Counted from the first letter of the stretch, positions 7,133 through 14,984 are shown. The stretch is 24,136 nt of DNA from an uncultured Lachnospiraceae bacterium (GCA_910587895.1 CAJUOE010000047.1:1-24136); one strand, 5' to 3'. Translations and numbers: made by a program. Notes: generated by a model not told the origin, from the sequence alone.

Positions 7133-9127
7133 ATGGAATTTAAGGAACGGATTGGGCGGAAAATTACGCCCATGTTGCTCGCCGTAAGTTTAGTGATGTC
7201 GGGGATATTTATTTTCCCGACTGCCGCACATGCAGCCGGGTGGCTGGGGCATGAGTGGACTTTATCGCTTGGAACTACTGTAACTGACTCTATAAAAAGT
7301 GGCGATTATCGTGGGATGACCGAAGAATCATCACGATTGGTATACTGGCATGTATATAAGTTTACTATGCCTAAGAAAGGATTATTGAACATATATGTGG
7401 AATCTCTTTCCGATGCGTATCTAAGTTATGGCTATTACGAGGATAGTCTTGTAGTTTTTTCATCGTCTAGTCCAGACGATGTCGTTTGGCGTTCTAGGCG
7501 TAACCTAAATGCGATAAAAAGTAATTACAGTGCTTCCCGCGCAATGTATTACGGTTCAACAGAAATAGCGTTGGAACATGGGGAATACTATTTCGCAGTA
7601 AGGCAATATAGGACTAACGATAGCCCCTATTATCTCACCTTGAGCTATAAGGAGCCAATCGTAAATGTTACATCCATTTCCTTAAGCCCTTCCAGTTTAA
7701 CGATGGAGATTGGAGAGCAGAATACACTCATCCCCACCGTCCTTCCGAACAATGCCACGGATAAAACTGTTCTCTGGAAGTCAACCGACCCTGCTGTGGC
7801 CACTGTAGAGAATGGGGAGGTAAAAGCGCTGTCTCTTGGAAACACTTCCATTGTCGCATCCTCTGCCGATGGAGAAATTACGGCCGTCTGCCCGGTTACA
7901 GTAAAATGTGTCCATACATATGCAAACAGCACAGTGCCAGCCACTATGGGCAGTGACGGCTACACGGCCAGAACCTGCACTAAGTGCGGTGCGGAAACTA
8001 AAAATTGGATTTCTGCAATAGCCGATGTGGAGCTGTCGGAAACATCCTATCTTTATGATGGCGTACAGCATAAGCCCGAAGTCACAGTCCGGGATGAGGA
8101 TGGCAATGCGCTGGAGGCAGGCAGGGATTATACGGTGTCTTATCCAGCCAATTCCCATCATATTGGAACGCATACGGTAACCATTGACTTTATTGGCAAC
8201 TATGAGGGAGTGGTCAGCAGAACTTTTACAGTTTCTCCAGTAAGCGTTGACTCTGTTTCTCTTGACCTCTCCAACCTGACCCTTAAAACCGGGACACAGC
8301 AGACGATAAAGGCCACGGTTTTGCCGGCAAATGCTACGGAGAAAGGCATTTCTTGGACGTCCAGCAACCCTGCCGTCGCTGTCGTGGAGAATGGCGCAGT
8401 GAAAGGCGTATCTGCCGGCACAGCTACCATTACCGCCATAACCGTTGATGGAAAAAGAACCGCTTCCTGTGAAGTGACTGTTATTTGTTCCCACACTTAT
8501 CACGTCGCCTTAACCCCGGCTACCAGAAACAGCAACGGTTCTCTTCTTGAGGAATGTACAAAGTGTGGGGATGTTAAGCGGAATTTAAGAATATATGCGG
8601 TTGGCGCCATCAGCCTTTCCAAAACTTCCTATATTTATAGTGGCAAAACCCGGACACCATCTGTGACCGTCAAAGACGTTTCCGGTAAAACCCTGCGTAA
8701 AGGTACAGATTATCAAGTGTCCTATACCGGAAACCGCAAGGACGTAGGCGTGCATACGGTCACTGTGAAATTTAAGGGAAATTATAAGGGCTCTGCCACC
8801 AAAAAATATACCATATACCCCAAATCCACCAAAATTGCTAGAATAGTACCTAAGAAGAGGGGCTTTACTGTCGTTTGGGAGAAACAGGCGGCGCAGACCA
8901 CCGGCTATGAGATTGCCTATTCCACTGACCGGAAGTTCAGAAAAAGGGATACCAGAATTGTTTCGGTGAATAAAAACAGGGTCGGCAAAAAGACCATTTC
9001 TAAGCTCAGAAGAAAGCAGAAATATTATGTAAGAATCCGCGCCTACAAAAACGTTAAAGTAAATGGCGTGGGCACAAAGCTCTATTCCAGCTGGTCAAAA
9101 GCTAAAACTGTGACCACGAAGAAATAA
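7133..9127 (+). CDS. Secreted surface protein with Big_2, Ig-like and Fn3-like domains
   Basis: The 664-residue protein has a signal peptide (basic start, hydrophobic core about 13-30, AHA cleavage near 34). A beta-rich N-domain (about 36-170) resembles a PPC-like domain. Two Big_2 domains follow (about 175-255 and 371-450), each with the typical ISLSPSSLTMEIGEQ or VSLDLSNLTLKTGTQ opening and WKSTDPAVATV or WTSSNPAVAVV core. After each comes a module with a CxHTY start and a CxKCG end, then an Ig-like domain of the YDG/YSGK...DYxVSY type. The C-terminus is Fn3-like (YYVRIRAYKN). No LPXTG or membrane anchor is visible, so attachment is unknown. An adhesin or wall-associated role is inferred from domain content. 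Expression may be affected by the neighbouring recombinase. Confidence 0.8.
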   Translation: MEFKERIGRKITPMLLAVSLVMSGIFIFPTAAHAAGWLGHEWTLSLGTTVTDSIKSGDYRGMTEESSRLVYWHVYKFTMPKKGLLNIYVESLSDAYLSYGYYEDSLVVFSSSSPDDVVWRSRRNLNAIKSNYSASRAMYYGSTEIALEHGEYYFAVRQYRTNDSPYYLTLSYKEPIVNVTSISLSPSSLTMEIGEQNTLIPTVLPNNATDKTVLWKSTDPAVATVENGEVKALSLGNTSIVASSADGEITAVCPVTVKCVHTYANSTVPATMGSDGYTARTCTKCGAETKNWISAIADVELSETSYLYDGVQHKPEVTVRDEDGNALEAGRDYTVSYPANSHHIGTHTVTIDFIGNYEGVVSRTFTVSPVSVDSVSLDLSNLTLKTGTQQTIKATVLPANATEKGISWTSSNPAVAVVENGAVKGVSAGTATITAITVDGKRTASCEVTVICSHTYHVALTPATRNSNGSLLEECTKCGDVKRNLRIYAVGAISLSKTSYIYSGKTRTPSVTVKDVSGKTLRKGTDYQVSYTGNRKDVGVHTVTVKFKGNYKGSATKKYTIYPKSTKIARIVPKKRGFTVVWEKQAAQTTGYEIAYSTDRKFRKRDTRIVSVNKNRVGKKTISKLRRKQKYYVRIRAYKNVKVNGVGTKLYSSWSKAKTVTTKK

Positions 9128-9139
9128 GCCCGTCAATAA

Positions 9140-9172
9140 AGAACACAGCGCTAAATGCAATCGCTGTGTTCT
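9140..9172 (+). terminator. Stem-loop after the first surface protein
   Basis: AGAACACAGCG (9140-9150) and CGCTGTGTTCT (9162-9172) are perfect complements with an 11-nt loop, 12 nt after the stop. The following bases (AACAAGG) are not T-rich, so termination may be weak or the hairpin may protect the mRNA end. Confidence 0.5.
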
Positions 9173-9276
9173 AACAAGGATATTGAGACTGGCGCTGCTA
9201 CATCGGGCTTGGCGGGCGGTAATATTTATTCTGTTGCATATGACAAATTACACGAAATACGATAAGGAGAAAGATT

Positions 9277-9738
9277 ATGTACGGACATTATTTGACTATC
9301 ACTATCATAGCAACACTGGCTTTGTATGCTATTGGAGGATGTATCTGGGGATTCGCGGTAAAAAAGATAGTAGAAAATAAAGGTTATTCCGAGAACTGGT
9401 TCTGGTGGGGATTCTTCTTTGGCTTGCTTGCCCTGCTCGTAGCTTTGACCAAACCGGAATGCCACAGCCGTAGTTATTCCAGCAGGGAAAGCGACGACTA
9501 TAGCCCTCTGCATTCTGCAGCGGCATCAACCTACTCGCAAAAGAACGGCGGAGGGGGCTGGCTTTGTGACCACTGCGGAAAAACCAATGGAAGCTCTGTT
9601 GCAATCTGCTCTTGCGGACAGCCTAGATCAAGCTACGTTCGTCCAACGGTAAAAGGAGAATGGGTTTGCAGCCAGTGCGGCAGGAACAATGCTTTGTATG
9701 TAGGCACCTGCGCGTGTGGGATGAGTAAAAATAGCTAG
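9277..9738 (+). CDS. Small membrane protein with two RanBP2-like zinc fingers
   Basis: The 153-residue protein opens with a hydrophobic helix (about 5-28), then a second after WFWWG (about 47-61), giving a hairpin in the membrane. After a Ser/Tyr/Gly-rich linker the tail holds two copies of one zinc motif, WLCDHCGKTN...CSCG and WVCSQCGRNN...CACG. The spacing W-x-C-x2-C-x3-N-x6-C-x-C is close to RanBP2-type fingers except that the last pair is C-x-C. These probably lie in the cytoplasm and bind protein or RNA; this is inference. The ATG at 9277 follows AAGGAGAAAG. It is the first of three Cys-rich small proteins set between the two surface-protein genes. No exact family is recognised. Confidence 0.7.
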   Translation: MYGHYLTITIIATLALYAIGGCIWGFAVKKIVENKGYSENWFWWGFFFGLLALLVALTKPECHSRSYSSRESDDYSPLHSAAASTYSQKNGGGGWLCDHCGKTNGSSVAICSCGQPRSSYVRPTVKGEWVCSQCGRNNALYVGTCACGMSKNS

Positions 9739-9748
9739 TGAGTATAAA

Positions 9749-9784
9749 TTTAGTGCCGTAAATTATACAATTCATGGCACTAAA
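9749..9784 (+). terminator. Inverted repeat between two small zinc-protein genes
   Basis: TTTAGTGCC (9749-9757) and GGCACTAAA (9776-9784) are exact complements with an 18-nt loop, 10 nt past the stop of the upstream gene. There is no T tract after it. It may be a weak terminator or an mRNA processing structure. Confidence 0.4.
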
Positions 9785-9819
9785 CCGGACAAACAAAAAG
9801 AAAAGGATGGTGGAAGAAA

Positions 9820-10443
9820 ATGTCATTGATATGTGCGATAATAAAATTTGTGATTGTAGCAGCCTGTCTATTCTATTTTTATACCGTAATTGCAGATGCC
9901 AGAAGTAGTGTTAGGGAAAGAAAGAAAAAGAAGGAGAAAAAAGCAGAAGAGAAAAGGCGAGAAGAGCAACGAGATAAAGAGTATCGGGAACGCGAACGGA
10001 GACGTGAACAAATCAAAAGGGATGGCTATCTCAATCAGTGGGGGATTCGATGCTGGAGCGGTCGTTGCTGGATCTGTGGAGAACCTAACGGTCGGGGGGA
10101 TGCGGGTTTCACACATGAAGGCGATTCGGAACCGTGCAGTGCTTGCCATAATTCTATGCATAAGAGTTTTGGCTATGGGGGGTATGATGTAAATACGCCG
10201 GTTTTCAACTTAGGCAAAGAGATAAGGGAGGTTCCTTCACCAATGCGAGACGAATTAGCTGGACTGAAAATGTACTATGCAATGCAGTTCAGTAAAGGAA
10301 ATATTGCACAAGAAGCTTTCGACAAAAAGATGAAAGAGATTGATGAAATGATTGAAGAAGAGGTGCGTAAGGAGCAGGCACGACGAGCAGCACAGCCAAA
10401 GGATATCCGACAGGCAGCAGCAGAACTCACCCGAAAGTTATAG
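9820..10443 (+). CDS. Membrane-anchored coiled-coil protein with a CxxC zinc motif
   Basis: The 207-residue protein starts with a membrane helix (about 5-24). A highly charged Lys/Glu/Arg stretch (about 30-68) follows and should form a coiled coil or nucleic-acid-binding helix. A Cys/His-rich core comes next (CWICGEPN, FTHEG, CSACHNSMH, about 83-115), resembling an HNH-like or treble-clef zinc site. The C-terminal region LKMYYAMQFSKGNIAQEAF then KEIDEMIEEE is like SHOCT-type short helical tails. The ATG follows AAAGGATGG. The frame stays coding-like after the TAG at 10441-10443 (see the next entry), so the protein may once have been longer. No name can be given; zinc binding is likely from the Cys pairs. 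Confidence 0.65.
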   Translation: MSLICAIIKFVIVAACLFYFYTVIADARSSVRERKKKKEKKAEEKRREEQRDKEYRERERRREQIKRDGYLNQWGIRCWSGRCWICGEPNGRGDAGFTHEGDSEPCSACHNSMHKSFGYGGYDVNTPVFNLGKEIREVPSPMRDELAGLKMYYAMQFSKGNIAQEAFDKKMKEIDEMIEEEVRKEQARRAAQPKDIRQAAAELTRKL

Positions 10444-10655
10444 GAAGATTATTGGCAATTGTTTAATTATTATCCGAATGGTGTCAGAGACTCGTCAGAG
10501 TATAGCGCTGTTCCAATTCCTGTGGATAGCGTATCTGATTTTTGTGTCAGAGCAAGGCGGAGGAAGAAGCTGATGCAGCAGTATCGCTGATTGACGACAA
10601 CGCAGCGCTGGCGCAAAAGGCAGGTGCGAAATTCATAGGAATTCGGGCGACATAA
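10444..10655 (+). pseudogene. Coding-like remnant continuing past the upstream amber stop
   Basis: Straight after the TAG of the upstream gene the same frame stays open for 48 codons (EDYWQLFNYYPNG, then SAVPIPVDSVSDF) and ends at TGA 10588-10590. From about 10555 another frame takes over with AEEEADAAVSLIDDNAALAQ and KFIGIRAT, ending at TAA 10653-10655. Both pieces have normal protein composition and join with a single-base shift near 10553-10560. I cannot name the family. Decay of a longer gene is likeliest; stop read-through is a remote alternative. Confidence 0.4.
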
Positions 10656-10938
10656 TATTTTTTTATTGTTCAATATCTGACCCAACAAATTGGCTGTATG
10701 GCCCCTTTGAGAGCATTTACATATTCATAACTTTCCATTGGGGCTATCTTTTTGGGATGGAAGAACGCCAGAGATAAAAGCCCGGCTTAAATCTCTATTC
10801 ACATAACCCGGCTTAAAACTGTTTCGGAACCATGGCAGCCTGTATACGGAGTAAAACCTTATAAATCGCTTACTGCAAAAATTGCCATAAGAAATATTTA
10901 GCGTTCCGTTCAGATAAAATTAAAAAGGGGGTGAGTTT
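10656..10938. other. Gene-free stretch with a 27-bp inverted repeat
   Basis: No gene was found. AGAGATAAAAGCC (10770-10782) and GGCTTAAATCTCT (10784-10796) form an inverted repeat with one mismatch around a single C. CCCGGCTTAAA occurs at 10781-10791 and again some 27 bases later, a short direct repeat. A T run (about 10656-10663) follows the remnant's stop, but no clear stem precedes it. Confidence 0.4.
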
Positions 10939-11154
10939 TTGGGGTGGATGCAAAACAATGACGAGATCGGCGGAATGTTTGGCTCAACGTTCAGTTGTCC
11001 CCGGTGCGGAGCGGCATGCAATTCCTACAATGAGGCACAGAGACATTGCCAGCATTCCTATAATACCACAGAATGCTGCACATGCTGCGGCACTGGGCGT
11101 TCTAACGGTCTGCGCTGTCCAGATTGTAACGGCACGGGCAAAGTGATTTTTTAA
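10939..11154 (+). CDS. Small Cys-rich protein with DnaJ-like CxxCxGxG motifs
   Basis: A 71-residue cytosolic protein, 11 of whose residues are Cys. It has CPRC (20-23), then CTCCGTG and CPDCNGTG near the end, which match half-repeats of the DnaJ zinc-binding domain, plus two His (36, 39) that could complete a site. The start is uncertain: TTG at 10939 stands 5 nt after GGGGGTGAG, while ATG at 10948 would be about 13 nt away; I prefer TTG. It is the third putative zinc protein between the two surface-protein genes. No known family beyond the short motif; function unknown, perhaps a redox or zinc-dependent folding helper. Confidence 0.6.
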   Translation: MGWMQNNDEIGGMFGSTFSCPRCGAACNSYNEAQRHCQHSYNTTECCTCCGTGRSNGLRCPDCNGTGKVIF

Positions 11155-11182
11155 TCATGTAGCCAGTAGCACAAATGCAAAG

Positions 11183-11221
11183 CTAAAGCCCCTATCTGCC
11201 AAGTACAGGTAGGGGTTTTAG
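11183..11221 (+). terminator. Rho-independent terminator after the small Cys-rich gene
   Basis: CTAAAGCCCCTATCTG (11183-11198) pairs with CAGGTAGGGGTTTTAG (11206-11221) with two G-U pairs and a 7-nt loop. The 3' arm itself contains TTTT. It stands 28 nt after the stop at 11154. Confidence 0.7.
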
Positions 11222-11417
11222 CAAAAGTTGTCATCTCAAAAAAGATGGCTGAAACATTTTATTCTTCAAATACAATTTTTATCTGGAACTTGAGAAAATC
11301 GTAATTGAAGGTGCAGAACGGGAGGTGATGAAAGCAAAATTATGGAAATAATGTATGGTCGCTGCAATAGATTTCATAATTATTGTTAATTTATTTGTGA
11401 TTAGGAGGATGTAGAAA

Positions 11418-13667
11418 ATGAGAAAGCGGATATTATTTATTGTATTTGCACTGTGTATGATGGCTCTGCTGCAGCCGTCGGCCGCATCAGCCGCAAATTA
11501 TGTGGATTCAGGGGCTTGTGGGAAAAATCTGACATGGACGCTGGATAATAAAGGAACCCTGACGATCAGCGGAACGGGGGATATGGAGGATTATGATGCC
11601 GAAATTAGTGGAAATGATGAGGGTCATTGGGCCCCTTGGCTTGAGTCATCACATGATATTAAAAAGGTCGTGATTAAAGGATCTGTGGCTGGTATCGGAA
11701 GTGGGGCATTTTATAACTGCACGAATCTGAAAAGCATTCGTATTCCCAATAGCGTGAAAAGGATAGGGGAAGCCGCGTTTTATCGCTGTTCCAGCCTGAA
11801 GAGTGTGGTTCTTCCGAATCGTGTGACAAGCATAAGCTGTGTATTTATGTTTTGTTCTTCACTGGAAAACATAAATATTCCGGATAGCGTGACGGATATA
11901 TCAGGCGCATTTCAGTATTGCAGCGCTTTGGAAAGCATAAATCTTCCAGATAGTATAACAAAAATAGCTGACAGTACGTTTTTGGGGTGTAGTAGCTTGA
12001 CAAGCATAAGACTTTCAGGCAGTGTAACAAGCATCGGATATGGTGCGTTTTCGGGGTGCAGGAATCTGAAAAACATAAGCATCCCGGATAGCGTGACAAG
12101 CATTGGGCAGAAAGCGTTTGAATATTGCAGCAGCTTGAAAGACGTAAACATCTCAGCGAAGGTACCGCGCATTGAAGATGGTACATTCTTCTACTGCAAT
12201 AGCCTGATGCACATAAGCCTTCCGGATGGTGTGACGAGCATCGGATGCGATGCGTTTACGGGCTGCAGCAGCCTGAAAAGCATAGGCATCCCGGATAGCG
12301 TGACAAGCATTGAATTTTTTGCATTTTCCGGCTGTTCCAATCTGAGGGATATATATTACGGCGGGAGCGAAAGTGATTGGGAGTCTATGTATAAAGGCCC
12401 GCGTGGGAATTCCTCACTTTTTGAAGCCGCTGTCCATTACAACAACGCCTGCGCCCATAGCTACAGAACATCCATTACACCCGCAACCATGAAAAATAAC
12501 GGCAGCGTTATGGAAATGTGCGACAAATGTGGCAACGTAAAAAATAAAACTGTCATTTATGCGGCCAAATCCATCACGCTGTCTAAAGCATCTTATACCT
12601 ATAACGGTAAAGTCCAGAAGCCATCCGTCATTGTCAAAGACAGCAAGGGAAAATTATTGAAGAAAAATACGGATTACACGCTATCCTATCCAAGTAGGAT
12701 AAAAAATGCAGGAAGATATATTGTAACCGTCACATTAAAGGGGCATTACAGCGGAACAGCATCAAGGACATTCGACATTGTCCCAAAGGGGACGTCTATT
12801 TCCAAAGTGACAGCAAAGAAGAAAAAACTGACCGTAAAGTGGAAAAAGCAGGAGAATCAGGCTACAGGCTATGAAATCGCTTATTCAACAAGCAGCAAAT
12901 TTGCTAAAAAATCAACAAAGATAATGGTTGCAGAAAAAAGCAAGACGACCTCAAAGACCGCTTCCGGGTTGAAGGCAGGGAAGAAATATTATGTCAGGAT
13001 ACGCACTTACAAAAAATGCAGCGTAAATGGAAAATCCATAAGGCTCTACTCGAAATGGTCTAAAGCAAAGGCGGTTGTTGCAAAAATGTCTTCTTCCACA
13101 AAAGCACAATCGGTGACGGCCACGAAATTGTCGGCAGAGAATAAGAGGGCAAGAAAAGCCTATGGAGTAATACTGGAAGACGAACTGTATAGAAGGGCGG
13201 CGGATCGGAAAGTGGAATATGCCCTTATTGATCTTGACAACAATGGGATAGATGAACTTTTTGTCAATGTTGTAGGCAATTGTTCGGCGGACTATTATAA
13301 CGCCGTGTATGCATTTAAGGACGGAGCTGCAAAACTGCTTGTAGATATTCCTTTTGTTCAATTTCAGGTATATACAGATGGGACATTCAGCGACTGCTAT
13401 GGACATACGGGATACGTTGAGGAAAAATATTACAGAGTAAAAGACGGTTCTCTTATAACGCTGCTAGAAACAGAAGGTCATATAGAATCCTCAAAAACGG
13501 GCAAGGATTATACAAAATGGTATTTGAAAAAAATCGGGGATAAGGACGTTTCCTATGCGGCCTGCAGGAAATGGATTGAAAAATTTCAAGCTTCCCATAA
13601 GGAAATGAAACTGCCATACAAAGACAATACAAGCAGTAACCGGGCATCCATGTTGGAGAAAAGATAA
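11418..13667 (+). CDS. BspA-type leucine-rich repeat surface protein
   Basis: The 749-residue secreted protein has a signal peptide (MRKR, hydrophobic core, SAASA cleavage near 25). After a short GTLTISGTG segment come ten LRR_5/BspA repeats of about 23 residues (about 95-310), each with the pattern IPDSVTSIG..AF..CSSL. They end in the usual YYGGSESDW cap. Then a C-H...CDKCG module, an Ig-like domain (SYTYNGKVQKPSV) and an Fn3-like domain (YYVRIRTYKK) repeat the C-terminal half of the surface protein at 7133. A last domain (about 590-749) contains LIDLDNNGIDELFV, a Ca-binding-like or FG-GAP-like motif often seen in clostridial lipoproteins. No anchor motif is visible. The ATG follows AGGAGGATGTAG. 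BspA proteins commonly mediate adhesion; that role is inferred here. Confidence 0.85.
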   Translation: MRKRILFIVFALCMMALLQPSAASAANYVDSGACGKNLTWTLDNKGTLTISGTGDMEDYDAEISGNDEGHWAPWLESSHDIKKVVIKGSVAGIGSGAFYNCTNLKSIRIPNSVKRIGEAAFYRCSSLKSVVLPNRVTSISCVFMFCSSLENINIPDSVTDISGAFQYCSALESINLPDSITKIADSTFLGCSSLTSIRLSGSVTSIGYGAFSGCRNLKNISIPDSVTSIGQKAFEYCSSLKDVNISAKVPRIEDGTFFYCNSLMHISLPDGVTSIGCDAFTGCSSLKSIGIPDSVTSIEFFAFSGCSNLRDIYYGGSESDWESMYKGPRGNSSLFEAAVHYNNACAHSYRTSITPATMKNNGSVMEMCDKCGNVKNKTVIYAAKSITLSKASYTYNGKVQKPSVIVKDSKGKLLKKNTDYTLSYPSRIKNAGRYIVTVTLKGHYSGTASRTFDIVPKGTSISKVTAKKKKLTVKWKKQENQATGYEIAYSTSSKFAKKSTKIMVAEKSKTTSKTASGLKAGKKYYVRIRTYKKCSVNGKSIRLYSKWSKAKAVVAKMSSSTKAQSVTATKLSAENKRARKAYGVILEDELYRRAADRKVEYALIDLDNNGIDELFVNVVGNCSADYYNAVYAFKDGAAKLLVDIPFVQFQVYTDGTFSDCYGHTGYVEEKYYRVKDGSLITLLETEGHIESSKTGKDYTKWYLKKIGDKDVSYAACRKWIEKFQASHKEMKLPYKDNTSSNRASMLEKR

Positions 13668-13778
13668 CAGAATCCGGTATGATGGATTGCGTTGCGAAAT
13701 ACTGAAAGTGAAACAATATAAGGCTGCACATTCCCTTTCTTTGGCTTAGGCGACTAGAATCTTATGTCGGGAATCCAG

Positions 13779-13874
13779 TCAAGGCTGAGCTAAAAGTTCG
13801 TTAAGTTCAGCCTTGAACGGATCTCCCATGGGCAAAATATAATCGCTCCCGTCAATGAACAGGAATCCAGTTGT
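13779..13874 (-). pseudogene. Coding-like tail fragment on the minus strand
   Basis: In the 300-base gap between the LRR gene and the sigma-like gene, the minus strand reads GFLFIDGSDYILPMGDPFKA and then ELNELLAQP before a stop at 13779-13781. Composition is protein-like but there is no start. It lies downstream of the sigma-like gene on the same strand, so it may be the tail of a lost operon partner. The fragment overlaps a 10-base inverted repeat, TCAAGGCTGA/TCAGCCTTGA (13779-13788, 13807-13816). Confidence 0.35.
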
Positions 13875-13967
13875 TCATAGTCCGTTTGGTACTACCTGAT
13901 TTTTGATAATTTAGTTGATGCTGCTGGGGCTTTAGTGGTGGGTAAATAACCACCCTATAATTAGCGG

Positions 13968-14483
13968 TTATTCGATGTACTTCTTTTTTAACCACTCTGG
14001 TAAAATTTTTTCTAAGCTTTTACGAAGCCGTTTCATTTTCCGAGAAATAGAGGAATCGTGCTTTCTTAATACTTTTGCTACTTCTGTTTGCTTCATTTGA
14101 TCAACCACAATCAAAGTGAGAATAAGGATATCATCCTCGTCCAAAGATTTGAGCCAAACGGCAATCTCTGGCGTGTCAATGTCATCAATCCAAGCCATTC
14201 TGCTCCATTCACAGATTTCTGCTTGGAACACACTGCACTGTTCCACAAACTTGTTAAATAATGGTGAATTTCCCTCATTGGTTTCGTTTCCATCCGCAAA
14301 CTGCAAACCATTGTAAGTCTGAGTGTGTACATAAAACCGGCGGTCATTGTTCAGGTCGTCGAGCATCATGCGGTAGATTGCTTCGATAGTATCTTCCGGC
14401 ATCCCATTTTTCTGACAGATAGCTGATACTTTTGCAAATTCTCCTTCCATTTTCTTTCTGCTATAACCATAATTGAATCCCAT
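13968..14483 (-). CDS. Sigma-70-like regulator with region 4 HTH
   Basis: A 171-residue cytosolic protein. Its C-terminal third (about 115-171) reads LDEDDILILTLIVVDQMKQ, TEVAKVLRKHDSSISRKMKR, LRKSLEKILPEWLKKK, the shape of a sigma-70 region 4 helix-turn-helix. The N-terminal MGFNYGYSRKKMEGEFAKVS and a helical middle match small sigma-70-family proteins encoded on Firmicutes mobile elements. Region 2, needed for core binding and promoter melting in full sigma factors, is not evident, so it may act as a partial sigma factor or DNA-binding regulator. The start follows AAAGGAGCAGTAAT. It faces the LRR gene and lies downstream of the 58-residue gene, separated from it by a terminator. Targets are unknown; the patterned promoter near 15000 is a candidate. 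Confidence 0.7.
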   Translation of the reverse strand: MGFNYGYSRKKMEGEFAKVSAICQKNGMPEDTIEAIYRMMLDDLNNDRRFYVHTQTYNGLQFADGNETNEGNSPLFNKFVEQCSVFQAEICEWSRMAWIDDIDTPEIAVWLKSLDEDDILILTLIVVDQMKQTEVAKVLRKHDSSISRKMKRLRKSLEKILPEWLKKKYIE

Positions 14484-14548
14484 ATTACTGCTCCTTTCTG
14501 GTGGCGATGTTCCGCTGGAGCCGTTTTATGGAAAAATGCAAAACAAAA

Positions 14549-14596
14549 ACGGCAGCGCGGAACACCAATAATTAGTTGGTGAACCCGTACTGCCGT
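14549..14596 (-). terminator. Minus-strand terminator between the 58-residue and sigma-like genes
   Basis: ACGGCAG/CTGCCGT (14549-14555, 14590-14596) encloses an inner stem CACCAA/TTGGTG (14563-14568, 14576-14581). On the minus strand the hairpin runs straight into TTTTTGTTTTGC, a good T tract. It would end transcripts of the gene at 14656-14832 ahead of the sigma-like gene. Confidence 0.65.
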
Positions 14597-14655
14597 CTCT
14601 AGAGCTTTATAGCTGCGGTCTCACGGTGTGGTTAAGTTTTAGCTGCTGTCGCTAC

Positions 14656-14832
14656 CTACTTAGTAAGCAGCATACGGGAATGACACTTGATTGGTGTGCC
14701 CGGAGGCACAGTGATGACATAGCGGCATCCCTTGGATACAATTTCGATTTCTGTTTTGTCTTTGTGCTGATAGAGCTTGCCTACCAGCTTGCCCATAGCG
14801 TTGCGAAGTTCTTTGGCTGTTGACTGTTTCAT
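14656..14832 (-). CDS. Small basic protein, 58 residues, unknown
   Basis: This short gene codes for MKQSTAKELRNAMGKLVGK, then LYQHKDKTEIEIVSKGCRY, then VITVPPGTPIKCHSRMLLTK and a TAG. The start is backed by AAAGGAGGACTCATC directly upstream. The N-terminal half is a helix with heptad Leu; the C-terminal half looks beta-rich and holds two Cys. It lacks any membrane segment. It is divergent from the 15164 gene, with the patterned control region lying between them, and upstream of the sigma-like gene on the same strand with a terminator in between. No family is recognised; a small regulator binding the nearby operators is a guess from position only. Confidence 0.6.
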   Translation of the reverse strand: MKQSTAKELRNAMGKLVGKLYQHKDKTEIEIVSKGCRYVITVPPGTPIKCHSRMLLTK

Positions 14833-14984
14833 GATGAGTCCTCCTTTGATAAATGTTGCGTATTAGTTGCAGTTTTATTGTAATATGCCAGAAGGAAACC
14901 GGCGGCTCGACAGGGCTCGGTAGAGGTCGGTCGAGCATTATTTTTCAAAAACATTGCTTTTTGAGGCAAAGAACATAATTAGTA

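Noticed and set aside
7781..8503. 240-residue minus-strand reading frame
   Set aside because: It lies opposite the Big_2 region of the surface protein, has no ribosome site, and shows no family features.
9183..9380. 65-residue + strand reading frame
   Set aside because: It overlaps the zinc-finger membrane gene, has no ribosome site and is low in protein-like pattern.
11242..11354. Short coding-like traces (MAETFYSSNT; LEKIVIEGAEREV) ahead of the LRR gene
   Set aside because: Two pieces in different frames, too short and without a clear start; not enough to call even a remnant.
14660..14938. 92-residue minus-strand reading frame
   Set aside because: It is the out-of-frame shadow of the better-supported 58-residue gene, which has a proper ribosome site.
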